Below, piece by piece: positions 36,201 to 48,400 of a stretch of DNA of 64,000 nucleotides (position 1 is its first letter; every line of letters starts with the position of its first letter). A program made the position numbers and the translations under genes. Source of the DNA: Tribonema minus (Eukaryota; Sar; Xanthophyceae; Tribonematales; Tribonemataceae); assembly GCA_017506865.1 (NCBI GenBank), contig JAFCMP010000138.1, positions 62,001 to 126,000 on the forward strand, written 5' to 3'. The notes under the pieces were generated by a model. The model did not search any database. It saw only the letters and a program-made list of their open reading frames with translations, and was not told the origin of the DNA.

Positions 36201-37724
36201 AGAGCAGGCGCTTTCAAAAGGAGCGTCAATGCGACAACTATCTGGCAGCCTGAGGCGGCGACCGTTTGTGTGTGTGCGCGCACACGCGTGTGGGAGTGAA
36301 CGAGGCTGGCCTCCGCAGCAACTCCCGTGCAGGCAATAAGACTAATGCCCTACCGGTGACCTTGCGCTGACCAGTAGTAGTGGCCTCAAAATCTGGTCCC
36401 ATTCTCGTCATGATGTATAGTAATAGAAGTACCATGGTCCACTGCAGACAAACGCACTGCAGTTGGCACCTGCAGGAGCACTGCGTGCCCAAGGCTTTGG
36501 CCTCATGGCTGCAGCAACTGATACTGTAACAGTGCTGAGCAGCAGCACACAAACCACAGCGCTGCCAACCACCTCGCTGAGAAATGCATATTGTGTGCCC
36601 CTCCTCAGGAGCAGCGACTTTGATGCCATCAACCTGTCACCGGGCCAGCCCGACAAGTTTAGCGACCCCTACGCCATCATGCAGAATCTGGTGAACCTGG
36701 CAGTCATCGCGGACTGGCCCGGGGCGCTGCCGTGGTGCGACTTTGAGCACGCAGCGGCCTCGGTCGTTAAGTTCCCGGCACCCGCTGCCAGCAGCAGCAG
36801 CTCCACCGTGTCGGAGTATGCACAGCTTGCCTACGTGCGCACGCCAGACGGCGGCGTCCACTCGCTGTACGACTGCGCGGCGCTGTGGCCCATGTTGAAG
36901 TGGGGCAGGCCGGCTCCCCCCCTCTGCGGCGGGTGGCGGCGCGAACCGGCGCAGACATCTTCAAGGTCGCAAAGGCCAGCTGGGCGAACGTTACGCTAAA
37001 CACGGGCTTCTACACAGCCTCTGCGGGCACCGGATTCGCCAACTACCCGTCGCTCACGGCGTCCGCGGTCGAGGCGGCCATCGACACGGTGCGGCTCACC
37101 GCCGCAACCGCGCTCGACGCCTACGTTAATCTACAGCTCGCCACTTCGGACTACACGCTGACTCTCGCGGGCGCCGCCATCGCGGTGTCCGTCACGCTGG
37201 TCGCACTCATCGCGGGGTACCTCGGGCGGCGCGAGCTCGTGCGCTTCTTCAGCAAGTGCCGCGCCGGCGTGGCCTGGGCCAAGGCGGTGTCCATCGCGAT
37301 CACGGCGGTTGCGGTGATCACGTACCCGGTCATGGTCATCGTCGCGGAGTCGGCGGCGCGTGCGAGCAACCCGTCTGCGCGCGCCAGCGACGTGTACTGG
37401 ATGGTCGGCGACGCATCCGGCTACGGCTCTTATAAGATACCGGCCGTCATGACGATGACGGCACGTTCCGTATACAGCGACGCGGCGTACGTGATCATCT
37501 GGGTGAACCTGGCCATGGCCGCCGTGTGCACGCTGGCCATCTGCGTCTCCATCGCGAGACTCGCGGCCGTGGAGGAGATCAAGTACCCGCTCTTGCCAGT
37601 GCGCCGCGCCTCTAGCGTCGGCAGCGCGCCGTCGCTGCGGCCCGAGCACGCCGTGCCGCTCAAGCAGGAGTCTCAGCTGGAGGCGTGCGGCGAGGACGGG
37701 GACTGCCTTGGGCCCACCTCATGA
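30277..37724 (+). CDS. Unknown secreted/surface protein with three C-terminal membrane helices
   Basis: Exons supported by frame and splice sites: 30277-30385, 30460-30629, 33096-33602, 34282-34422, 35416-35575, about 36066-36263, 36463 to about 36890, and about 36940-37724. Further exons (for example 34953-35065 and about 35822-35878) are needed to link phases between 34,422 and 36,066. The N-terminus has a hydrophobic signal-like segment (WTALALALHMV). A long Cys-containing ectodomain follows, with Tyr/Asn/Asp-rich text such as DDPQYVDNYPSLLNFG and NINWANIRVGNYRDD. The C-terminus has three predicted helices (LAGAAIAVSVTLVALIAGYL; AVSIAITAVAVITYPVMVIV; AAYVIIWVNLAMAAVCTLAI) and a short polar tail. 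I recognise no known domain. The frame change at about 36,890-36,940 is explained by either a tiny intron or an indel. Confidence 0.6.
30905..30956. repeat. 25-bp tandem duplication
   Basis: ATCAGCATGCTTTACTCCAA is present twice in immediate succession with AAGC between, in a long intron of the membrane-protein gene. Confidence 0.9.
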
Positions 37725-39523
37725 CGCGTTGCGATGCACTTCAAAATTTGTCAATTTTGAACTCACATGGTGGTAGACTTCACATTGCCGGTACATGTAT
37801 TGCCAAGGATACATTCAAGTAACCGTGCTCGAGGCAGCAAGGACTCCTTTGGAATCGCCTGACACGGCTCCTGGCAGCATCGTTGGCTGCGTAGCAGCAG
37901 TCCTAGGTATGTAGCATTGGCGCTGATGGCACCACTGTCTGTGACTGTGGGTTGCAATAATGCCTCATCAGCAGCTGATCGCCGTGAGCGAAGCGCTTCC
38001 CTGAATGTGTGCTGATACTGCAGCGCCAATGTTCTTCTACAAGCCTGACATCGCCCAGGCGCATTTGGCAGCCTACGCAACATCATTGATCCGTGCATTT
38101 GTGGTTGGTGCTGCTACCTCGGAGGCAAGAGTTTGCCTACATATGTACAGATCCTTACAGATCAATATGGCAGTTTCTAGATACATACCAACAGTGCTTT
38201 CACAAATGATCTGTGTCATCAACTGTGTCATCACTGTGTGAGGTTTTGTAACAATTGGTGTTTTGTACATTGATGGGTGCTTTGTGCACATTGATCATTC
38301 TGTAACAATTGGTGTTTTGTACATTGATCAGTGTTTTGTACAAATTGATCATACCATTCGCCTGCAATCATCATGACCGCTGCTGCACTGCACATCTTGC
38401 ACACGACCTGCAAAGCCTCTGTACTGCACACTGCTGGCGAACAGCAGGGATAGGGATCTTGCTTCGTGATGATCACGATCATGCTATCACAGCAGTGCTT
38501 GAGGATTGCACAACTCTATGAAGTTGAGATGTTTTTCTACTTAGTCCTCAATGCTTGCCTGTTGTGACCAGCAATGCAACTGCCGATCTGGCTTTATGTA
38601 CTTTTTATGTGCCTTATTAACCTTGCACCAATGCTACTCAAGTTCCACACCTTGTCTTTTGTTCGCCCAAAATATGCCGAGCATTTGCCTCGTCCTGCAC
38701 TGCAGCGTCTACCCTCTGTTGCCGCTGCCATGTGTGACATAGCGCACGAAGAGCATACGTGCGCCCAGGGCACGGTGCATCGACAACACCCCAGCGCACA
38801 TGTGTACAATGGAGCGCAGCTGACTTCTAAAAGTTGATCGCATGATGTTGTAGTGATGATGCTCGGATGCAGCGTGGCAACACATGGCAGTGTTTTCGTG
38901 GCGCACAAATTTTGGAAGAAAATGCAGTACATGGCACCAAATATCGACCATAACTCCAACTTCGAGCATGCTGAAACATGTGCTCGCGCAATGATTTGGC
39001 GTTTTGGTGGCCATCACACTCTGAAACGTTTGTCATCAGGTGCTGTATGCCACGCAAAGAGGCACAAACCCTTCCTCCCGAGTCCATGCACTCAAAAGAT
39101 GGACCAAGAACGAATGCAGCACAACCATGTGTGTGCACTGTGAAGCATGCACTGACAATGTCAACACCAGCATGCATGCATGGCCAATGATGAAGCTGGC
39201 TCAGAAGCAACTCTGGATAATGTTAAGCTCAATTAACCGAGGCGTGTATTCACAGCGTGCTAACTCCCACACAAACTTCTACACAACAACTGCAGGCAGC
39301 GCATGCTTGCGCGACCAACTGCCGCTGGCCCTGCAGCCCTACCATCAGCCCGAGCCATCTAGGGCTTGCAACAAGGTTGCTTGTCGCATTGCCGCCATTT
39401 TGTGCATTTGTACAGAACCAAATAACACGTATATCATGTTACAGCCCCTCAGGCCTGCACACCAGCAGACCTGCTGGCCTTGCAGCACATTGTACGATTG
39501 CGCCATGAGGATGGGCCACTTAC
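37725..39523. other. Unresolved tail region between membrane-protein and F-box genes
   Basis: Possible 3' exons of the F-box gene lie here. A minus-strand frame from about 38,015 to its stop at 37,763 (reads FREALRSRRSAADEALLQP and AISANATYLGLLLRSQ) follows a CTGCAG acceptor and would end 38 bp from the membrane-protein stop. A plus-strand frame at 38,574-38,837 begins with a hydrophobic stretch (LPIWLYVLFMCLINLAPMLL). Neither can be confirmed. A tandem repeat with ACAATTGGTGTTTTGTACAT occupies about 38,249-38,345. Confidence 0.35.
38249..38345. repeat. Tandem repeat (~53-bp unit, two copies)
   Basis: TGTAACAATTGGTGTTTTGT followed by ACATTGAT occurs at about 38,247 and 38,300. A third partial unit (GTGTTTTGTACAAATTGATC) follows. 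Confidence 0.85.
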
Positions 39524-41001
39524 GCCAGCCCTGGGATGGCTGCCATGAGGACGTGGTTGGCGTTGAAGGCGTTGGGCGCGCGCCGCATGCGCTGCAGGCT
39601 GGCGTGGTGCAGCTGCAATGATCAGAAGTGGCAAAAAGCGGCCGCACAAGAAGGGGTGTTGAGAATATGTGTGATTGCATGCACATGTCACGAATTGTGA
39701 ACGCTTCTCGATCGCAGACAACTGCTTGATTGCATCATGTGCACACTGGTACTGCGTCGTTCACCTATCAATGCCTTCCGGCTCGTCCCGTTTCACAGAA
39801 GCCATGCACCTTGAACGCCAGTTTCCAAGTGGACAATCTTTTAAAAAGCTTAGTGCCATTTGTGAGTGGCGATCCTAAAACAGAGGTCAAGGGGCAGCCG
39901 CCGCCATCACCACCGTTGCCGCGTCTACCATGATAGGTTTGAACAGCATCTGCTGTTGTGTTGATTGTGTAGAAGGGTAATAGTGCATTGCTCGCCAGCA
40001 GCAGCTTTGGCAGCCAGCCACCTTGGGCTATTTCAGCGTTGGCGGGTGTGTTGCCCTTGGTGCCCACAAATATGAGGTTTCTGGCGAAGAGTTGAGGATA
40101 GTTCCAAAACTCTCTGTACGTAGCGCACCACAAAAAAAACTAAGCACGGCAACACCATGCTTGCAAATGCATTGTGAGCGCATGCATGCCAGTCACACAG
40201 TATACTAAGCTATCAATATTTGAGATTGCCCCCTCTGCTTAAAGTCACGCAGCAACTGTCAATCGAGGTGTACGGTGTCGGAGAAGACTGTGGTTTCCAC
40301 TGAAACAGTGCCCATGATGAGCATATAACAAATACATGACAGCATCGCTTGCGCTTTGATGTGGCACACCACGCACACTGTTTGCAGCAACCACAAGGAC
40401 ACACGCTAGCGCCTGGTAAGGGTCAGTGCCGATGAAGTGAGGTGAGATCAAAAACTGTCAAAGCGCCTCTGGTTACTTCAACTCTGTCCTCACCTCGTAA
40501 AGACTTTTGACGGGGTCTGGCGGTGGTGCAAAATTGTCAGGGAGAAGGCCCTGCAGAAGCAATCAGCAACCATCGACACAGACCAGAAACGCTTAGAGCA
40601 AAGTCAGCATGGCTGGGCTGTGTTCCGATCTGTAACTGCCATGTTTCACGTACGCACGCACTTCGATCAGCATCTTGCAGTACTTCGCAGCACGATCTTG
40701 GGCTGCAGCAAAGTCATCGCAGCTGCAAAAGCCTGAGAGCAACAAATTCACTCACCCATTGCGCCTTGCACAGTTCCACCCAGAACTTGTCATGCTCACA
40801 GTAAGCCTTCCAGTTTTTGTTGGTGCAGGCTGATCTGCATAGCGTCGAAGCATCGAAGAACTCAAAGAGCTGGTGCAGCACTTCTTGGGGGAGAGCGGCG
40901 CCTGCCGACTTCGGCGTCTTCTGGCCTGGCTGCTTCTGCTGCTCCTTCTTGTGCCTGGGCCGATAGGGCACTATCGCGAGGCATGCTGGCGTTTGAGGCA
41001 T
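39524..41001 (-). CDS. F-box protein (partial model)
   Basis: Exon 1 (41001-40756, 82 aa, phase 0) starts MPQTPACLAIVPYRP, has a Lys/Gln-rich stretch, and then an F-box: LPQEVLHQLFEFFDASTLCR followed by ACTNKNWKAYCEHDKFWVEL. This pattern binds SKP1 in SCF ubiquitin ligases. Exon 2 (40550-40494, 19 aa, phase 0) reads GLLPDNFAPPPDPVKSLYE between clean splice sites. A further likely exon is 39612-39524 (LHHASLQRMRRAPNAFNANH). A frame at about 40,113-40,022 (EFWNYPQLFARNLIFVG) may be another. The phases of these last two do not join, so the middle is unresolved, as is the 3' end. The substrate-binding domain is not recognised. An earlier in-frame non-ATG extension upstream of 41,001 was not used. 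Confidence 0.62.
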
Positions 41002-41348
41002 GGTGTGTCTGTAAGTGCCAGCTGCACGCCTGCAGGCAAAGTGCTCACCCCGGCAGCGCTCTGCGTCCCCTTCTTCTATCCGCACCAGCTGCGGAAACAA
41101 CCTACAGCTAATGACAACTGATGAGAGTAGTAGACTATTTCACAGCTGAGCAAGGCCGCCCCTCTCTCTCGCGTGCACCCACAAAAAAAAAGCTAAAAGC
41201 ACAGATGGCGGTGGCGAGCGCATCTATATAGCATCCCGCACACTGCGGATTGCAAATCTCGTGCACGGTTTGCACAGAGAGCCGAGCTCTAGCAGCCTAG
41301 GTCACGGAGCTGAAGTGCAGACTTACAGTTGGGAGCTTTCAGGTGAAG
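41002..41348. promoter_or_regulatory. Divergent intergenic region, F-box / Nup205
   Basis: 347 bp lie between the two start codons. There is an A9 run near 41,184 and TCTATATAGC at about 41,222-41,231, a TATA-like sequence about 120 bp upstream of the Nup205 ATG. Confidence 0.45.
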
Positions 41349-42421
41349 ATGGCTCTCGTGGTTGCGCGCGGGGCGCCTGCGGAGGCGATGCCCTATCGCA
41401 AGTTGTTTGAAACCATCTCGAGGTTCCTAGAGGACCCAGAGGACCTCACTGGCGCTCAGGAGCTGTCGGATGGCATTGCCGAGCACAGGGCGGATCTGCT
41501 GAGCCCGGATCCTACCAAGCTGCCTGCCAGATCTGCTTCGGATCGGCAGACGCTTGGTGGCCTTCGGCTGCAGCTGCATGGCCAGGAGGTCACGCTTGAT
41601 ATGGAGCAAGCGCAGGCCATCGTGCAACTCAGCGACCATCTGGACTGCAACGAGCTGCTGTGCGCAGAGGTGTGGGTAGCTGTGAGAGATTTCCCTGCCG
41701 TGCGAGCAGAGCTCGAGGCAGCATGGACTCTGCCAGCGGACAGCCTGCAAGACAACCTGTTCCTTTCATTGCAATACCACATGTACAGGGAGAGGAGCTT
41801 CCTGCTGGCGGCGCTGTGCGAGCTCCTGAAGGGGAGGCTGATGGACGGCGTGCTCTCCGACGAGAAGCTGAGCATCATTAAAGGCGAGGTCAACGCGCTG
41901 CTGCGCGACGGTCTTGCGCTCAATCTGATGGCCCTCCTCTCCAGGCTGCTCAAAGCGCAGACGCGCATGCACGCCGCCACAGCGGCAGCAGCGGCTCCCG
42001 CGCTCCCGGATCCGCGCGCGCAGTTCGCCTCGGAGTGCACCGCCAAGGCCGCAGAGTGCCTGTTTTACACCTATTACGGCACGCACATAGTCCCGCGAGA
42101 GGCGTTAGAGCTGGCGGCGCTGCTCGAAACGACGTCCGCGACAGCGCGCGCGGTGCACAGGGAGCAGGTGGAGGCGGAGCTCGGCGGCGGCGGCGCCGCT
42201 GCGCACGGCGCATTCCCCGGAATGGCGAACGGAAGGGGGGGGCACTTCGGCGCGCACGCGGGGCAGGCGGCTGCGCCCACGCCTCCGGTCGACGCGGACA
42301 ATGCCTCCGCTCTCGCGCACGTCGCGACGGTCGTGCTGCTCGCGCTCGTCAGCGCACTGGACACGACCACGGTCCGCGACGACCGCGTCAGCGGCGCCGG
42401 CGTGCGCGGCACGCAGATCCT

Positions 42422-42475
<54 letters not shown>

Positions 42476-45400
42476 GGATGCGGCGCAGCAGCAGCAGCCA
42501 GCGGCGGCAGAGGGCGCCACCATGTCTGCGACGGAGCTCGCGGAGCTCCACAATCGGCTGATAGAGAAGAGGTGGGAGAATGCGGCGGCGCAGGGGGCGG
42601 CGGCGCTGGCGTGGGCGGTGGGGCTGGCGCCGGGCGCGGACGGCGGCGGGGAGCACGAGGTGCAGAATGTGCAGGTGAGCGCTGCGCATTGTTGCTAAGC
42701 AATGCTGAAGGTGCTGTGGATTTCAGTCCTGCAAAAAAACGTTTTAGAGTATGAGTTTAGTCTACTGAGCCCTTTGACTGAAGCGGTGAGTGGTGAAAGT
42801 TGATTTTGTTGCTGTCAAAGTACTGTGGATGCTGCAAGCGATTTACGCATGGTGCAGGGACATCGCATTGGGCCATTGGCGGTAGCAGTCAGACAGTGTT
42901 ATGCGGCTGAGATGCCTGGTACTATGGCTGCAGTTGTGCACACAACAGCATTTCAGAATTCGCAACTGCCTGCAGTGGCGTGGGCAAGTGCGTATATTCG
43001 AAGATAACTGTAATCTGTAATACGCGTAATCGAGACCCTTGCAGTGGTGACTGTCAGTCGGGATCAAGACACCAGCCTCCATTCACAAGTGGTAGTCGAC
43101 TGCGACTGGGCAAAAAGTAGGTTCAAGGCCATGTGGTCATCTGCACACCAAGACTTTCTTTCTGTCATGTGCATTCAGTGCAGAGGACTTGTTGCGTTGC
43201 GAAGCCTGGCCCTCAGCCTCACCTTCTGTAAGCCAACAGTGCAGCTTTGCAGGTGCTCTCGTGGGCCAGGCAAATTCAAAGTTGAGGTTGGTGACAGCCG
43301 TTGTCAGCATGCACTGCAGGTATGAAGTTTGCAGCGGTTGAAGTAGTATAGCTGGCTCGATGACGATCTGGTTTTTTTCAGACCTGTGCAGCATTGCGCA
43401 TCATCGGGAAAAGTTGTTGCACAGCGCATCGTTGCCCAGAACTGTTCTGCCAGAACCAGCCGACTACAGTACCAGTGTTGAGCAGCTGTTATTGGCGACA
43501 GCTGTTGTTGCTGACATCAACATGCTGAACCGAGTGCTTAATGCCGCACAGTGGAGTGGTTGTAACTGCCATCGTGGCCCGTCCAGTGACGTTTATTGAT
43601 GCTGATACATCGTCTCTTTTTTTGAAGACACTGCGCTGAGGAGCTTGCTTTGGTCATGTCATCAGTTTTTGTTTTGTGTTGTTGCCCTGCCTCAGTGCGT
43701 TACACGCCCCACCATGTTGCATGTTGCATTGAATAACCTCATGAAGCGGTATATTGATGGTGACATTTTCTCATTCTGTTGCGCTGCCTTGTTGTGTGGC
43801 GCTGGAGCAATATGATACTACCACAGCAAGGCAGATGCAAATTGTAATGAACCACAATACGCAAAACAAACATGAATGCAAGTATTTTCCGCAATACCCA
43901 CTACGGTTACCCTGGACAGCCTCAGCACCCTCTGACGCAGTACATCCAACTGAGCTCTATTGCATACAGTCAGAGCATGCGGTGACCCCACACGCCGCCG
44001 CACCGCGCCGCGCGCAGACTGACTTCATACACCGCCCCTCACCACGCCCACTGTTCCCACGCAGGCGGCGCTGCAAGTCGCGCAGAACCAGCGTGGCTAC
44101 TCCCACCTGGCGGGGCCCGTGACGGCAGTGCTGCTGACGGCGCAGCGCGGCGGCGACGCGTCCTCCAACCAGTACTTTGAGACGCTGGCGATGCTCGCGC
44201 AGGCGTTCCTGGAGGCCAACTGGCTCGACGCGCGCGGCGGCGCGTGGGCCCTGCTGCCGGCGACGCGCGCGGAGGAGGCGGAGGCGCTGCACGCCGCCGC
44301 CGCCGCCGGCGCGTACGGCGCGCGGCAAGCGCCGCGCCGCTCGCGCCCCGACTGCCTCGAGGACGTGCTGCACTTCATTGCCGCAGTCTCCGAGACGTGG
44401 CCGCAGTTCGCTAGACAGTGCTTCAGCGCGGGGAGCGGCGGCGACGGCGGCGGCGACGCGGGCGCGGCGGCGGAGGCGGAGGCGGCGGTGTCGCTGGGGG
44501 ACCAGGTCATGGCGGCGGTGGACGCGCGCACTCACGAGCAGCGCACGCTGCAGGCGCCGCTGCTGCGGCTGGCGGCGGCGTTCGCGGCGGCGGCGCCCGC
44601 GGCCGTCCACAAGTTCTTCTCGCAGCCGCAAACGCAGTTCGGCTGGCACCACTTCCTGGGGAACCTGGACCAGGCGCTGCGTGGCCTGGAGGGCAGCGGC
44701 GCAGCAGCGCTCGCCGCGGCTGCTGCCGCGGACGCGGGCGCGCCGCTGCCGCCGCCGCAACCCCCGCGGCCGCTGAGCCCGCGCGCCGCAGAGGTGTTTC
44801 TCGCATTCGCGCAGCTGCTGCAACGGTGCCTTGCGGCGGGCGCAGTGCGCACGGAGTTCATGAGGAGCGTACCGGAGCTCCCGGCGATGCTGCTGCGTCT
44901 GGCGATGTGCCCCGTGGCGCTGCCGCTGCGTGGCGCCGCCTTCGCGGCGCTGGCGGTGGTGAGCGGCGGCGGCGGCGGCGGAGAGCAAGCGGCGGCAGCG
45001 GGGGCCACAGCGGCGTGGGCGTGGCGCGGCCTGGCGGAGCGCGGCGTCTTCGCGTCGCAGGGCGGCGCGCGCGAGCAGCTGGACGTCGAGGCGCGCGAAC
45101 GCACCTACCCCGCGACGGACGGCCTGCTGACGCTGCTGCAGGCGCTGTGCGCGGCGGAGGCGCCGCCGGATGCCGCCGCGGCGCCCGCCGTGGCGTTCGT
45201 CGTCAGCGACGTGCTGCTGCGCGCCGGCGGCCTCGCGTACGCGCTCGCGGGGGAGCGCTGGCGCCTCGTCGCGCGCGCGCTGCACGCCGTCCTCGCGCTG
45301 CTGCGCCGCTACCCGGTGCATGCGATGGCGGCGCACGCGGGCGCGCGCCGGCCGCCGGCGGCGCCCACCGCCGCCGACGTGGCCGCGTGCCGCGCGGACT

Positions 45401-48400
45401 TTGACCCGAAGGCCGCGGCAGCAGCGTCGGCGCCGGTGGCGGCGCCGCAGCGGCACGCGTCGTCGCTCGTGCAGTTCTCGACGGCGGCGTCGGGGGCGCA
45501 GGCGGCGGCGGTGGCGCCGGCGGCGCCGCGCGCCAAGTCGCCGGGGTACACGCTGCTGCAGGAGCTGCTGCGCGGCGGGCCGCTGCTGGACGTGCTGGTG
45601 GGCGTGCTGACGGAGGCGGGCGGCGCGGCGGGGGCGGCGGCGCTGCGGCGGCGGCTGGGGCGCGAGGGCGTCGCTGAGGCGCTGCGCGCGGAGGACGCGG
45701 GCGAGCGCGCGCTGGCGTTCAGCGACGCGGACGCGGCGGCGCTGGGCGACGAGCGGCGGTACCGCGCGGATTGGGCGTGGTGGCGCGAGCGCTGCGCGGT
45801 GCTCGCGCTGAGTATTCTGCAGGTGAGCGCAGGAGGTCGGCAGCTGCGTGTTGCAGCGTTGGTTTCTTCCTGAACTGTAGTACTTCTTGGCGAGCAGTTG
45901 GGCGGCAGGTGCTTGAGTGGTGGTTTTGCCGTGAATGCTCATGCAGCGGTGCGGAGGCTGCGGAGTCGTGTGTGAGCTCGGCCTCACGGCTGCGTGCTGT
46001 CTGCACAAGAGCCTGGTCTGGGATGTGCACCATTGTTTCATGTAGGCATGCAGATTTACAGTTGAGGTGAGGATGCACAGTGCCCAGTGACCGACCAAGT
46101 GTGGCATGGCTCAGCAAGGAAACCGGCACTTGGCAGGTGACATGAGATGCATGCGGGCACTAGCCCTCTCCAGTGCCTTGCACCTCCCCGACCGCCTGCA
46201 CACCCGCTTCGATACGCGGTGCGCTGCGCGCAGGCGGCGATGGAGCGCGAGGCCGACTTCCGCGACAGGTGCAAGGCCGCCGTGCTGTCGCGCCACTTGG
46301 GGACGCGCAGCCTGCATGCACGCGCCGCACCCTTCTCCGACGACTACGCAGGCACGCCGCTGTCGAGCGTTGCCGCCCTCCTCGCGAGCGACACGGCGCG
46401 CGAGCCCATCGCCGCCGTCGCCGACTGCTGCGCGCTCAGCGGCGGCGCCGCGGCGGCGCCGCTGCTCGCGCTTGACGTGCTGCTGCGCCTCGTGCGCGAG
46501 CTGCGGCCAGAGCAGGCGCTCGCGGCGGTCGCCGGCGCGTCCGCGATGGGCGGCGGCAGCGGCGGCGGCGGCCGCGCGCGCCGCGCCGCGCAGCTCGGCG
46601 CCGTGCTGTCGCAGCGCCTCGCCGGCGAGTGGGCGCTGCAGCTGTCGACGGCAGAGGGCTATGCGAACGACGCGACGGACATTCTCGCCGTGCGCGCGGA
46701 CGATGAGCTGCTGGGTGCTGACGCGGTGCTGCTGCGCATCGGCGGCAGCGGCGGCGGCCGCACGGCCGCGGATGCGGCGGCCAACGCCGCCGATGCGGAC
46801 GAGGCGCTGGAGGCGGTATACGTGCGTGCTGCGCGCTGCGGGCTGCTCGACCTGCTCCTCGAGGGCGCGCGCTCTGGCAAGCCCAACCTCTCTCTTGCGT
46901 TGCTGGGGCTGGCTGACACCGTGGCAGCGGACGGTAAGGCGAACCGCGGACAGGCGTGCGCGGCGGCGCGCGCAGGCGCAGTTGGCGGAGCCCTCGCGGC
47001 GGCCACGCGCACCCCTGACTTCCTGTTCGTGGACTCTGATGTTGCGGAGCGCGTGCAGCACCTGCTTTACGCACTGTGCGCAAACCGCGCCACGTACTCA
47101 ACCGTGTCCACCGTCCTGGGCGACTTCCACCGGCGCCAGCTGGCGGCGGCGGCGGCGGCGGTGGCGGCAGCACCAGGCGCGGCGGGCGCGCCGCCGCCGC
47201 TCTCGTCGCCTGCCGCGGCACATGCGGTCGCATGGCTGCTGCAAGGCGAGGCTGTCATGGTGAATGCGGGGTCCGCCACGCGTGCCACGGAGCGCCTCGT
47301 GTCCTGCCTGCTCGCGCCGCCCACCGCAGCGCTGCTCGACCTGCTGCAGGCGCTGCCACTGGCGCGCCCGGCGCCGCGCGCGCCGCTGCCCGCCGCCGTC
47401 CGCGACGCGCCGCGCGACGCCATCGTCCCCCTGCCCGGTCCCCCGGACGTGGTGACGGGCTACCAGATCGTAGACGTCACGGCGCTGCGTGCGCTCCTGC
47501 AGACGGCGCTCGCGCGCTCCGCTGGCGGCGCCGGCGGCGGCGACGGCGACGCCGAGGCGCGCTCTCTCGTCGAGCGCGCCATGCGCTGGGCGGTGGAGTA
47601 CAACACGTACGTCGCCGGGCTGTGCGCGCGCGCGCACCTGGCGGGCGCGTGGCGCGACGCCGCCGAGTGCGCCGCGCTGGCGGCGCTGGACGCGCCGCGC
47701 CTCGCGCCGGGGCTCGCGCCGCTGCTGGCGGCGGCGCTCGCCGCGCTGCGCGCGCACGCCGACGCGGAGGCGCAGCTGCTGGAGCCCATCGGCCGCGTGG
47801 CGGCCGTCGTCATGGCGACGCTGCAGTTTCTGGCACAGGGCGGCAATGGCGGCGGCGGCGGCGGCGGCGGGCTGCTCGTGTCAGCGGCGGAGGGGCGGCC
47901 GCTGCTGGCGGCGATGCTGGACCTCGCAGCGGCGCCATTGGGCGGCACAGACGCGTGGGCGGCCAAATGCCAGGCAGACCTGCGCGCGCACGTGTACACG
48001 TGCACGCTGCACTACCTCAGCCTCACCGCCGCCGCCGCCGCGGCAGCGGCGTCGCAGCGGGGCGACGGCGGGGACGTCGACGTGGACGCCGCCGCCGAGC
48101 ACCACGTGCAGAACGTGGAGATGCTGTCCGCAGCAGTGCTCAGCGCCGGTCTCGTCGCGGCGCTCGTGCGCGACGCCGCGGACGCTGGCGCGCAGCCGCG
48201 GCGGCGCGCCTCCGCCATGTGCCTGCTGACCGCCATCCTGACGACGCTGACGGCGCCGGCGGCGCTAGACCCGGAGGTGGCGGCGCGCGGCGCGAAGGAC
48301 GCAGCGCACCTGGCCCTCATGCTGTATCACCAGGGGCTCCTGGAGGCAGCAGTGCTGGCGGCAGTGGCAGCGGGCAGCGCCGGTGCCGCTGGCGACGAGG

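Noticed and set aside
43957-46107. Very long open frame (716 codons) on the minus strand opposite Nup205 exon 2
   Set aside because: Arg-rich shadow translation of a GC3-rich coding exon. It has no recognisable domain, and the plus-strand frame is the continuous Nup205 exon with matching splice phases.
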